Below are positions 1 to 10,265 of a DNA stretch of 64,000 nucleotides, piece by piece. This DNA comes from Talinum fruticosum (lineage: Eukaryota > Streptophyta > Magnoliopsida > Caryophyllales > Talinaceae). The notes beneath the pieces were generated by a model, which ran no database searches, was not told where the DNA came from, and saw only the letters and a list, made by a program, of their open reading frames with translations. The number at the start of each line of letters is the position of its first letter. The stretch's first letter is position 1. Where the stretch lies: positions 2,728,001 through 2,792,000 of the forward strand of contig JAITYX010000003.1 of the NCBI GenBank assembly GCA_021018815.1, given 5' to 3'. Both the position numbers and the translations under genes were made by a program.

Positions 1-1798
1 GAAGAAACGTACGTCGCTCTCAAGCTAAGAGAAGAACATCTCAAGTAAGCTCTGTTGCTCTCAGCTCTCTCTCTCTTACTACTCTTTCATTTTTCTTTTG
101 TTCGCTTACTCTCGTCGAGCTTTCTCTCTCTCTCTATCTTTCAAAAGTTCGTCTCTTTCCTCTCTTTTCAACAACAAACATGCCGAAAAGAGGTTCCCAC
201 CCTGATTTTCTTGGTTCTCGCCACCAAGAAACCTCACACAAAAAGCCAGGAAGGCCCCTCTACTCCTTCCAAACCTCTTGTCACCCAACACCTAACGTTG
301 GATGACAAATTCTTCCCGACCACTAAGTTTTTGTGGTTGGCTCACATAAAGTCCACTGGGGTTTACAATTTCCTCTGTTTCGGTGATTTCATCAACCCGT
401 AACTCGTTTCTAAGTTCTATTCCAATCTTTCTAGCTCTAAGGGTATCCTCACCTCCGGAGTTCGAACATCACTGTTCGCATCAACACTTCTCTTCCCCAC
501 CGTCTTTTCAAAGTATCTTGTATGTTCTTGAACAAGCAACCCCATACCTTTCAACGAGGTTGTTGATGATTTCTTTGAGAAGTACACTAAAGAATTCCCT
601 AGGTCACGCAAAAACTTCTCCGTGACCCAACTCAAATCAGAAGCTCACCTTCTTTGTTTTCTACTGATGAGAACCTCGCTTCTCACAGCATTCTAGCAAG
701 GAGAACCCCAACTCCAAGCATCTCAAAGCTCTGTACGACATTCTAGAGGGATACGAAGTAGACCTCTTTCCCACCATAGTCGAGCAAATGGCAGCTGTGC
801 TTGGCTCAAACTTAGAACAAGAAGAACACCCCTCTTCCTTTCGGGGCTCTTCTCACCCTCGTCTTCAAACGAGTTTAATATTCCTCTTCCCACGGATCCT
901 GACGCGATTTCGAGGCTGCCATTGTTGTTGGCAAAAAGGAACTCCTTGGGTATGGATACCAGGAGACCCAACCGGGTGTCCGGGTCCATAGCTCGAAGCC
1001 GAGGCCCCCTTCTCCGCCTTAGACTCGGACTCAGCCCACTTGTCTCTCTACCTCCTCCACTGGTGGTTCCTCCACCTCAGGTGTTTCTCGATTCTTTCTT
1101 CCGTCTTGTCCTCCGCTATCATGGACAAGCTTTCCTTGGTGTCCACCGAGTTCAAGGACACCCTCCAGTCATTAAAGACTCGTCCTTCGACCTATGACCA
1201 TTAACCAGAAAACCGCCCAATCCCAAATTCGAGAGCAGCAAGATGTGCTTCTCGAGATGAAGGCCCTGGTTAAGGAGCGAGAGGAGCCGATCGAGCTCCT
1301 TCGAGAGAGGCGATCTAAGGCGGCTCGGGATCCGGTCAACCCGGACACTTCGAAAAATCCTCGAGTCCGACAAAATCCTCCTCGAAGGGGGAGAAGAAGA
1401 AGAAGAAGAAGAAGAAGAGTCCGTGGTCGAGGTAGCTCCATCTCGAGGAAGGGGAGAAAGAAAAAGAACAAGGGGCGACGAGCAGCAAAGGGCACAAGTG
1501 CTCCGGAACCTCAACCGGAAATTATCGGCTCGAGACAGTAGTCTAAGTGGGTCGAAGACCCTACCGACCATGGTCGATCGGCAGCTGGTCGGCTCGAGCA
1601 CACCCCTCCGTCAGCCGAGTTACGGGAGGATGAGCCTCTGGATGACCTAGTTCCGGGTCGGCCACTCGGAGCCGAGCCCATTCTAGAGATCCCGTGCTTG
1701 CCTCCGCCTCGTTCGTCAACATCTTCAAGATCTTATCGGCGAAGGCGCACCGCTCGTCCACCATCCTCAACTCAAACCGCTCCATCTCCTCCATCTTG
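1..1798 (+). pseudogene. Sirevirus-type 3' accessory (env-like) ORF, copy A, broken
   Basis: This is the third ORF that some Ty1/copia Sireviruses carry downstream of pol; its function is unknown. I place the start at 180-182 (MPKRGS), after a CT-rich leader, because the same MPKRGS start heads copy B at 8741. The two copies share TQHLTLDDKFFPTTKF, a VYNFLCF stretch and a later EKYxKExPxSRKNF stretch. Copy A shifts frame soon after its start and again around 410-540, so it is not translatable. The 3' half is very charged: a coiled-coil-like segment near 1200-1320, then an RRGRRRRRRRR run from a GAA repeat. The coding signal ends about 1798, just before a T-rich and A-rich stretch. Resemblance to 'putative plant transposon protein' families is inferred from its general shape only. 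Confidence 0.55.
1392..1418 (+). repeat. GAA microsatellite
   Basis: About nine consecutive GAA/AGA triplets inside the accessory ORF. Read in one frame they give an arginine run and in another an acidic run. The serine-rich open frame on the opposite strand here is an artefact of this repeat. Confidence 0.85.
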
Positions 1799-1882
1799 AT
1801 TTTTTTTAAAAAAATTTTTGTCCGAAGATCAAATCTATATCTACTTGATACATACTTCCTCTTTTTGTTTTTGCTAAAAGGC

Positions 1883-2330
1883 AAGGGGAGAATAGTTAGA
1901 AAATTTTGTTGTCTTGTTTAGGGGAGTTTCTCTCACCCTCTTTTGTGTAAACTCTTTAGTTTAAATTATAATGAAATTTCATTAATAATCCTGCTATCCG
2001 CCTTCCGAATTGCAGATAATTCTAAGTGTACTACTTAAAGCAATTATTTCGAGTTTAAATTTCTTGCTCAGTATTTTTTCTCTTTGCTCGATTCGAAAAC
2101 TATGTCTATCATTGCTCCGATACTCGGTTATTTTCTTGCTCGACACTTTAGCTCTTTTTATGCAATCTCAGCTTATTTTGCTCCGATAGAATATAAGTTT
2201 CACTTCATTTACTCTACACAATTCTATCATGTTTTTCGAATTATTCCTTGAGAAAGGATGAAAAATCAAATCTATATCACTAACAAAGTTTCTGTCTAAG
2301 TATGGAATGCCTTTCATCAAAAAGGGGAGA
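1883..2330 (+). other. Multiple polypurine tracts before the copia LTR
   Basis: Polypurine tracts prime plus-strand DNA synthesis. Here AAGGGGAG occurs at 1883-1890, AGGGGAG at 1920-1926, and the final AAAAAGGGGAGA at 2319-2330, directly before the proposed LTR start. Several PPT copies between the last ORF and the 3' LTR are a described Sirevirus trait. The tract next to the LTR is the one most likely to act as primer. Confidence 0.6.
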
Positions 2331-2331
2331 T

Positions 2332-3938
2332 TGAAGACTCGGACCTTACATATATATCATTCTGAGTTCCATCAAGGGATCGGGTATAAGACTTCATCTC
2401 TCATAAGGTTTTGATTAAAAGTCATTCTATCTCGCTTTAATGACTTTTACGAGTGATATAGTATCTTTTCGAGTGTTACGGAATCTATCGTATATATTCT
2501 TACTTGATACTAACCGACTCGGAAAGCATACTCTTACATGCCACTTCACACACAGTTTCGAGTCACTCACACAACACTCGGATATATTGCATGTTCAAAC
2601 ACTTGTTCTATTTTGCATAAACTCGGTTCGACTTCATGATCTAAGTTCGATTGGATTACTTGTGTTAATTCATTTTTCTAAGTCGACATGCTTGGTTTGA
2701 ACATTGGCAGTCTAGATCAAGTCTTTCCACTCGATGTTATTTATCTAACTTGCTTACTTCTAGACTAACTCGGATGGAATTTGAGTATAATGGATATTAG
2801 ACTCGGAAAATTCCATTTCTTTCGACTCGGATAATTATGCACTTAATTATCTTAATTAAAATTATTATCTCGTGTCTAATCTTGGACCAAAGTATTTTAT
2901 ACTTTGAGAACCAAATTGATTTAATTTTGTAGGTTATTCAAACGAGGCTATCATTTTTTTAAATTACAAAAGTAACCTAGGCTTTCAAACGTCAAATCAC
3001 CAGCAGACAAGGCTTTTTCCACCTCCGACCAAGGCCGGACATTGTGTCGTGGTTGTCTGTTTCCAAAGCTGGAAATCCACGATGCTAAGCTCAACGGTGG
3101 TTTCCACCCTACTTTTCGGACACCACCAGTGGATTAGGACTTTCAACGAAGTCAAGAGCCGTTGCCCAACATTCACACCTCAACGGATATTTTCCGAGTG
3201 ACTCGGAAAATCCATTGCAACGGTCGAAAGGACTTCCAGTCGGAAGATAATCACAACGGCTAATCCGCTTGGTTATCTATAAATAGAAGCCAACTCTCAA
3301 GACTTGAAGATTATTGAACCAACTGTCAATACACGCACTTAAGAAAAAGTCATTGTATTCATACTCAATCTTCTACTTATAACTTTAACTTTGTACTTAA
3401 TATCTTTACGAGTTGTAAGGTCTTGTAAACAGTTTACAAACACTCATTCTTACTTTACGAGTAAGGTCCCTTGACTGAGCTGTAAAGGTTATCTCAACTC
3501 AATTGTCCCTAACTGTAAAGGTTACCTCGGTTAGGAAGTACTAAATCGAGATAAGGTAACTTCGACTCTAGGAAAATCTTGTAAGGAATTGTCTAAGGGA
3601 GCAATTCGGTTGAGTCTTTCTACTATATTTTGTGGATTCAAAATAGTGGATTTGACTTGGTGCTTGGACTAGCATCGCCCGTGGTTTTCCGCCCCAGGAG
3701 GGTTTCCACATAATTTCGAGTTGATACTTTTCTCGAGCCCAATCTAGACTCGGACAGACTTAAAGTTTAGTTTAAACTTTAACCCCTTCATTTACTTGTA
3801 TTCTAAGTCGGTGCTTTTACGAGTTCATTCATGACTCACACTTTCCACAAAGTCATCTCTAGTTTTAATCTTCCATTACTTGCTTAAATTTCCTCATTAC
3901 CCTATTCACCCCTCCTCTAGGGTGACTTATCCTCTCCA
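2332..3938 (+). repeat. Ty1/copia (Sirevirus-type) LTR
   Basis: The proposed start TGAAGACTC follows the polypurine tract. The end is set at a CA in CTCTCCA at 3937-3938 and is less certain. The LTR holds a TATA box at 3276-3287 and, near 3690-3710, a GGTTTTCCGCCCC...GGGTTTCCACA block typical of the 3' part of Sirevirus LTRs. It ends in the family-typical CCTATTCACCCCTCCTCTAG region. It lies after one accessory ORF and before a gag-pol, so one LTR appears to serve two adjacent elements. A second full-length LTR of this type is not visible in the window. Confidence 0.6.
3276..3287 (+). promoter_or_regulatory. TATA box of the copia LTR
   Basis: TCTATAAATAGA sits roughly two thirds into the LTR. 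The following 60-100 bp are rich in C, A and T, as expected around an LTR transcription start (U3/R border). Confidence 0.65.
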
Positions 3939-3954
3939 AGGGCAAACCTTCAAT

Positions 3955-4900
3955 GGGAGAAAAGGCCATGAGAAGACTTCTACAAGAAAGATAAGAACGA
4001 TAGAAAAGGTAAACACTCATCTCCTTCAAAGTTATCTTTAACCAAGAACTCGGCTGTTTTGAATGTGGCAGCAAAGATTACATAGTGAAAGACTCGTCCA
4101 AGGAGAAAGAGGGACAGAAAGAAGAAGAAGGCTATGATGGCCACATGGAGTGATGAAGATTCATCCGAAGAAGATGAAGACTCAGGACGACTCAAAGTGT
4201 CCGATGGCACTATCGGACTCGAAGTTGAATTTGAGTCACACTCGACAACTCGGACAATGAGGAGACAAATGATCGGGAGGTAATTGAATTATTTCCTCAA
4301 GTTTTCCAAAGTTGATTTAGCCAAATATATTTACACTTTGGAAGAAAAGTCCAATTTTGATTCTTCACATTGTAAAGAATAACTTGAGTCTCTTACTTCG
4401 AGAGCATTAGTTTGAAAAATGAATTGGAAAAACTAAGACTCACTCTAAGAGAATTCAAGACTAGTACTCAAGCTAATGAGACTGAGTCCGAGAAACTCGA
4501 GAGAGAAAATGAGCATCTAAAACAAAAGCTAAATGAGTCTCAAGAGCTTGTTTTGAAATTTACTCAAGGTTAAAAAACCTTGACATGTCTGGCTCTCAAT
4601 GTGTCTCCTTCGTAAAAGAAGGACTTGGTTTTAACAAAGAGGAGGAATCTAATTCCTACTCGGATCTTTTTAAAAAGGATTCCGAAGTATAAAGTTCAGG
4701 AAGGCTGAGCATGGTCCTATTCATGAGAATGAAAGGAGGACTGAGCCCGGACTAGCTTACAGGAGAAAACCTTCTCCACTAGGTTTATAAAAGAAAAGAT
4801 TTTCAAAAGAAAGAGACACAGAATCGGTTTTCTAAAAGGAATACTCACAATCAGACCAAACCCAAAGTAATTCAAATCTAGGTTCTAAAGAGTCTTCTTC
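3955..4900 (+). pseudogene. Sirevirus-type gag remnant (zinc knuckle to coiled coil)
   Basis: Only the C-terminal half of gag remains. The zinc knuckle at 4055-4096 reads CFECGSKDYIVKDS. The CCHC pattern has lost its histidine (Y) and last cysteine (S). It is followed by the family-typical AMMATWSDEDSSEEDED at about 4132-4185, a Leu/Glu-rich coiled coil at about 4400-4560, and a QELVLKFTQG segment ending in a TAA at about 4572. Frames change several times. The methionine-tRNA primer site normally found just after the LTR, and the N-terminal capsid part, are absent, so sequence was lost between the LTR end and about 3955. This copy could not have primed reverse transcription by itself. Confidence 0.65.
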
Positions 4901-4925
4901 CTTAGAAAAGGACCACAATAAAGGG

Positions 4926-6300
4926 AGTTACTTGGGTTCGTTAGAGGAAGTGAGAAGGGTTAGTGCATTTCTCACTTGCGGGTAACTCAGAAAAGACAAA
5001 AGGTCACTGGTACCTAGACAGTGGATGCTCACGCCACATGTTAGGAGATTCAAGACTCTTTTCTGAGTTGGAAGACTACAAAGGAGGCAAAGTCACTTTT
5101 GGAGATGACAATAAGGGCAAGATAGTTGGAATAGGCAAGATTCAAAAAGGAGACAACCTGGTCAGCCCAGTCTATCTTGTCAAGGGATTAAAGTACAATC
5201 TACTCAAGCATCTCTCAACTATGTGACAAAGGTCAAGAAGTAAGATTCACTCATACCAATTACTATATTTCGATGCAACTACCAAAGAGCCTAAGCTCTT
5301 AGGTAAGAGATCAAGTAACACCTACACTATTCCTCTTTTTGACCCTAGTGAGAATTTATCTTGTTTAAAAGCATTTCGCATGATGATTCTTGGACATGGC
5401 ATCGTGGACTAGGTCATGTTAGCATGCACACTATCAATAAGCTTGTATCTCATGGTTTAGTTAGAGGATTACCTATTTGTGCATTTAAGAAAGATAAAAT
5501 TTGTGAAGCATTCACAAAAGCGAAACAGTCGGATCATCTTTCAAATCTCTCAAAACTGCTTCCACATCCAAAGTGCTTGAAATATTACATATAGATTTAT
5601 GTGGTGTAATCCCTATAAAGAGTCTCGAGAGGTAATCATAGTACTTGTAATTGTTGATGACTACTCACGATTTACATGGGTGTGTTTTCTTAAGCACAAA
5701 AATAAAGCTTTCAAAGAGTTCAAGCAAGCTCTGCAGGAAAATTCAAGTTGAGTCTCGGACTCGGATCGGAAGAATTCGATTTAACCATGGAAGGGAGTTC
5801 GATTACTCGGAATTTGCAAAGTTCTGCGATAAGAATGGTATCTCCCACAACTTCTCAGCACCTAGAACTCCTCAACAGAATGGAGTAGTGGAGAGAAAGA
5901 GTAGAACTCTTGAAGAAATAGGAAGGACAATGATGATTGAACATGATCCGCCTTACTATTTATGGGCCGAGGCGATCAACACAAGCAAACTACACACTAA
6001 ATAGATGCCTCATCGGACCTATCTCGAAGAAAACTCCATAAGAGCTCTATAAGGGGAAGAAGCCCAACATTTCATACTTCAAACCCTTGGATGTAAGTGC
6101 TATGTACACAATAATGGTAAGGATCACTCGACCAAGTTTGATGCTCGGTCGGATGAACGTATTTTTCTTGGTTATTCATCTCATAGTGAAGCATATCGCA
6201 TTTTCAATAAAAGCACTAATAAAGTGGAAGAAAGCATCCACTTTATTTTTTATGAGATTGACCAGGGAAAACCAAGTGAGTCAACATTCTTAGAACTAAA
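4926..6300 (+). pseudogene. Copia pol: protease, GAG-pre-integrase and integrase remnants
   Basis: Protease part: WYLDSGCSRHM at about 5010-5042 carries the aspartic protease DSG triad. The frame continues to a stop at 5224-5226. GAG-pre-integrase part: TWHRGLGHVSMHTINKL at about 5392-5442. Integrase part: a DDYSRFTWV-like segment around 5658, then a long open stretch (5651-6004) with FNHGREFD and APRTPQQNGVVERKSRTL, which contains the catalytic glutamate. The integrase C-terminal region with GYSSHSEAYRIFN follows at about 6170-6215, in another frame. At least four frame changes or stops separate these blocks. The order PR-IN-RT-RNase H is diagnostic of Ty1/copia. Confidence 0.85.
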
Positions 6301-6679
6301 ACTCGGTCGAGATAAAGATGATCTTACTAAAGTTGAGATCGGACGAGTCAAGGAAAATCAACTCGTAATAAGATAGCTCATAATACCATGACTCGGAATG
6401 AAGAAGTTTTGGAGCCAGCTCGGAATGTTGAAAGTCAATCAGATGAGCAAGCTCAATCGGATCGGATCACCGAAGATTAACCAATTCAACCTACAAGTCC
6501 GGTAAACCGGAGAATAGGTAGAGTATTCATATATGCTTCAAGTCACCCACTCGAAAACATCTTGCATGACATCAACAGTGGGGTAAGAACTCGTTCTTCT
6601 TTGCAAAATCTATGTGCATTCACTGCATTCATATCATTAACTCGAACCCAGAAATGCACTAGAGGCCTTAAATGAACCT

Positions 6680-7300
6680 GAATGGGTAGAGGCCATGCAA
6701 GAGGAACTCAATCAATTCGAAAGAAACCAAGTCTCGGACTCGACCAAACGACCTTCGACCACCCAGTCATAGAAACCAAATGGGTTTTCAAAAACAAACT
6801 AGATGAGGATGGGTTGGTAGTCGGAAATAAGGCTAGACTTGTGGCTCAAGGTTACAATCAAGAAGAAGGGATTGATTGTGGGGAAACCTTTGCACCAGTT
6901 GCTAGGATTGAAGCAATTAGAATCCTATTGGCATTTGCATCAAGCATGAATATTAAATTATATCAAATGGATGTCAAATGTGCTTTTCTGAATGGTTTCA
7001 TTCAAGAGAAAGTCTATGTTGAGCAACCCCTAGATTTAAAAACTCAGAATTTCCAAATCATATTTTCAAATTGCGAAAAGCTCTTTATGGTCTTAAACAA
7101 GCTCCCGGAGCTTAGTATGAAAGACTTAGCGGTTTCTTGGTTGAAAAGGATTTCAAAAGAGGTCATATTGGTAAGACTCTCTTCATAAAATCCAAAGGGA
7201 AAGACTTTCTTATAGTTCGGATTTATGTTAATGATATAATTTTTGGAGCTACTAATGAAAATCTTCGTCGAGATTTTTTGAGTTAATGAGACAGGAATTC
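6680..7300 (+). pseudogene. Copia reverse transcriptase, catalytic motif mutated
   Basis: The longest intact piece of pol is 6682-7188. It carries [40 protein letters not shown] and [12 protein letters not shown], the classical copia RT blocks. After VEQP the frame shifts near 7040. The next blocks ([11 protein letters not shown], then IYVNDIIFGAT at 7221-7253) lie in another frame. The catalytic pair of plant copia RTs reads YVDD in functional elements. Here the codon at 7230-7232 is AAT, giving YVND, so a metal-binding aspartate is lost as well as the frame. Confidence 0.9.
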
Positions 7301-7329
7301 CAAATATGCATGATGGGAGAGCTCAATTT

Positions 7330-8167
7330 CTTCCTTGGTCTACAAATCAAACAAGACAAAGATGGGATCTATGTACACCAATCTAAGTATACCAAGGCGT
7401 TGCTGAAGAAGTACAAGCTTCAAGATGCAAAACATGCAGCGAACACCAATGAGTAGCGACGATAAAACTGGACTCGGACGAAAAAGGTAAAGCGAGTGGA
7501 TCGAAACTCTATCGAGGTATGATTGGATCTCTATTATATCTCACATCTAGTAGGCCGGACATAATGTTTAGTGTATGTCTATGTGCAAGATTCCAAGCTA
7601 ATCCAAAAGAATCACATCTCACTGCGGTGAAGAGAATCTTTAGATATCTTGCAGGGACTCGGAATCTAGGTCTATGGTTTTCAAGAGACTCGGAACCGAC
7701 CCTCATTGGATACTCAAACGCTGACTATGCTGGATATAAGGTTGATAGAAAGAGCACCTGAGGAGCATGCCGGTTCTGGGTCAATCCCTTATATCTTGGC
7801 ACTCAAAGAAGCGAGAACTCGGTTGCTCTATCAACTGCTGAAGCTGAGTACATTGCAAGCTGGAGCATGTCTGTGCTCGGATTCTATGGATCAAGCAACA
7901 CTTGCAAAACCTTGGACTTTCATTCAAATCAATTCCAATCAAGTGTGACAATCGAGTGTAATCAGCATCACTAAGAATCCAGTTCGAGCACTCAAATACA
8001 AAGCATATTGAGGTCGGGTATCATTTTTGAGAGACCATTCTGAGAAAGGTGATATTGAACTTGAATTCATTCCTACAAAACTTCAACTAGATGATATCTT
8101 TACTAAGCCACTTAGTGAGGATCGGTTTTGCTTTATTAGGAATAAACTTGGCATGATAAATGTATGA
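7330..8167 (+). pseudogene. Copia RT C-terminus and RNase H, broken
   Basis: 7519-7761 encodes the conserved GSLLYLTSSRPDIMFSV and VKRIFRYLAGT segments, then GYSNADYAG (RNase H start) and a premature stop after DRKST. Later blocks include VALSTAEAEYIA at about 7820 in a shifted frame. The pol C-terminus DDIFTKPLSEDRF...LGMINV ends at a TGA at 8165-8167. This tail is typical of Sirevirus-like pol. Several frameshifts separate the pieces. Confidence 0.85.
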
Positions 8168-8740
8168 TTATGTGTTTTTCTAAGTGAACTTATCTTGCAT
8201 GATTATGTGTTACATGTTTCTTCTCTATGTCTTAATAACAATTAGTTCAATTGACCCAATGATACTGAGTTAGGAGTTATTATCTGTTTGCGCTTTCTAA
8301 GTCACTCGGAAACTTTACTGAGTCGGACTCAATTTTTGAGAAAATTGGACTTCAAACTTCGAAATCATCTCTAGATTAGTGGAGAATTTTAGAAATTTCT
8401 TTTAAAATCTCTCTTTTTCTCTCTCTTTCTCGCGTGCATCGATTAGTGAACTAGCCGTTGGGAGACAGACACTAGAATTCTAACCGTTGGAAATCGGAAC
8501 GGACACACCGGTCCGAGGCGACCATTGGAGAGTCGGGTCGAACGGATATTGAAGGACATTCCTTTCGCTATAAATAGCATCTATTTTCCTTCATTTCGCT
8601 ACTTTACTCTCTGCTAACATTCACTCTTGCATACTTACTCGTACAATCTCAGCTCTCAAGCAATCTCGGTTCTCTCAAGCTCTCGGTACTCTCTCTCTTT
8701 TCTTCGAGCTAACTCACCTTCTTCTCAAAGCTTCTCAAAC
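8168..8740 (+). promoter_or_regulatory. pol-to-accessory-ORF spacer with internal TATA box
   Basis: Between the pol stop and the accessory ORF is a 570-bp non-coding stretch. CTATAAATAG lies at 8568-8577. It is followed by a T/C-rich leader with CT repeats and then the ATG at 8741, about 165 bp downstream. This arrangement looks like a complete pol II core promoter and 5' UTR for the accessory ORF, and its TATA matches the LTR's own. Copy A has a similar CT-rich leader before its ATG at 180, but its TATA position would lie outside the window. Promoter function is inferred. Confidence 0.5.
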
Positions 8741-9240
8741 ATGCCTAAAAGAGGTTCCGCTCTAAATTTTCTTGGTTCCGCAACCAAGCAACCTAGAACC
8801 AAAAGCCACGAGGGTCCTTCTAACCCCTCGAAAATCCTTGTCACCCAACATCTTACGTTGGATGACAAATTCTTCCCAACCACAAAATTCTCGTGGTTGA
8901 AACACATCAAAACCACGAGGGTATACAACTTCCTCTGTTTCAGCGAGTTTATATACCCGGAACTCGTTGGTGAGTTCTACTCAAACCTTTCCAGCTCCGA
9001 AGGGATCATCACCTCCAGAGTTCGCAATACTGGTAGTTTGTATTAACCTCTCTCTCCTCCATCGTCTATTCAAAGTTTCATCTCTCTTCCTCAATAGCAA
9101 CCCCATCCCCTTCAATGAGGTTGCTGATGAATTCTTTGAAAAGTATGCCAAGGAAGTCCCCGAGTCACGTAAAAACTTTTTCATGACTCGGTGAAGACTG
9201 AGGCTCGTCTTCTCTGTTTTTTGCTGATGAGAACCTTTCC
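8741..9240 (+). pseudogene. Sirevirus-type 3' accessory ORF, copy B, truncated
   Basis: The start is MPKRGS at 8741, and the frame is open to 9046 (about 102 codons). It shares with copy A the TQHLTLDDKFFPTTKF block, VYNFLCF, and YSNLSSSEGI (YSNLSSSKGI in A). A frameshift near 9025 moves the continuation (NEVADEFFEKYAKEVPESRKNF) to another frame. Similarity to copy A stops abruptly at about 9238, after CTGATGAGAACCT, where unrelated sequence leading into the Harbinger relic begins. About two thirds of the ORF and any 3' LTR are therefore missing here. Confidence 0.6.
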
Positions 9241-9389
9241 AATCGGTAGCTTTAGGGCGATGCTACATTAGAAATAAAACATAGGCATATAACTAAATCA
9301 TTCCTTTTTCCCATAAAGCAAGGCATTACTTCTCCATAACGAATATATAAGATAGTGATTAAGTTGAAATATTTACCTTTAAATAAACT

Positions 9390-9745
9390 TTCCGGACTTC
9401 TCTCTCGGCTACCACCGATTTTGTTTCGTGTCCCATCCAAATCCACTTGTACAACTTCCGACTACCATATCATGCACGATAGTATATATGCCTTTAAAGT
9501 GTCAAAGTCGTGAATGCACATGTGGTTGAGCTTTCGATTTGACTCCGAGTAGTTTGGCCCTAAGTTTCTATGCCACTCGTATTTAGAAACCCCTGTTTGA
9601 AGCCATTGTCGGCTTTGAATGATGTTCCACCACCGACAAGATCTTTAAGAACCTCAATAAGTGCGTCATCTTCTTCTTCTGTCCACTTTCTTTTATTTTT
9701 CCCAGCCCACGATCTCTTGGTGAAGCCATTGATGGTTGCAGCCTG
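9390..9745 (-). pseudogene. Harbinger-associated Myb/SANT-like DNA-binding protein, degenerate
   Basis: On the minus strand, KNKRKWTEEEDDALIEVLKDL (about 9640-9700) is the start of a Myb/SANT-like domain, followed by KADNGFKQGFLN. PIF/Pong/Harbinger transposons encode such a protein next to the transposase; it helps the transposase bind the element ends. The frame stops at 9560, but the rest of the domain is recognisable downstream in other frames: VHDMVVGSCTSGFGWD at about 9430-9480, then AEREVRKVYLK. Several frameshifts and stops make it non-functional. It lies downstream of the transposase on the same strand. Confidence 0.75.
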
Positions 9746-9769
9746 AAGCTCACAAATAAACAAAAGTAG

Positions 9770-10215
9770 ATGTAGAAGCAAATAGGCAGCAACGAAGCAA
9801 AAAAAAATAACGAATCGAAGCAAAAAAAAAAAAGGATAGAACCGAAGCGTGAAAAAAAAACCCAAAACCGAAGCACAAAAAAAAAAATAGGACCGAAGCA
9901 AAAGAAAAACCAAAACCAAAACCAAAACCAAATGCAGGAAAAACAGAACCGGATGCGAAAAAAACGAAGCAAATGCGGAAAAAAAAACAGAACTGAAGTA
10001 GGAAAAAACATAACCGGATGCGAAAAAAAAACGAAGCAAAAGCACAAAATAAAACGAAGCGGAACCCGGATGCGGATAGGCAGCAACGAAGTAGAAAAAA
10101 ACAAAAACAGAAAATGCAAAAACAGATGTAGAAACAAAAACCGAAACCGAAACTTTACCCATAACAAAACCGAAATAGAAACTAAAACCGAAACCACTAA
10201 ATGTGAAATAAAGTT
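9770..10215. repeat. A-rich degenerate minisatellite (ACCGAAGC + A-run)
   Basis: About 450 bp made almost only of short units such as ACCGAAGC, CGAAGCAAAA and CCGGATGCG joined by runs of 5-11 A. Related words (AAACCAAAACC, AAACCGAAACC) occur at the right end. Nearly all T is absent from the plus strand, a strong strand asymmetry. It lies between the two Harbinger genes. The long phenylalanine-rich open frames on the minus strand here are a by-product of this composition. Confidence 0.8.
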
Positions 10216-10265
10216 GTCAACAACAAAGCCAAGAAGGTGCATAATTCCAAATTACAAGTACTCTA

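Noticed and set aside
1152..1601. Minus-strand open frames with serine and leucine runs
   Set aside because: Produced by the GAA repeat and the purine-rich accessory ORF on the plus strand; no domain.
9560..10242. Two long minus-strand open frames rich in phenylalanine and leucine
   Set aside because: They are the complement of the A-rich minisatellite; only the last ~60 residues of one frame (KNKRKWTEEED...) carry a real Myb/SANT-like domain.
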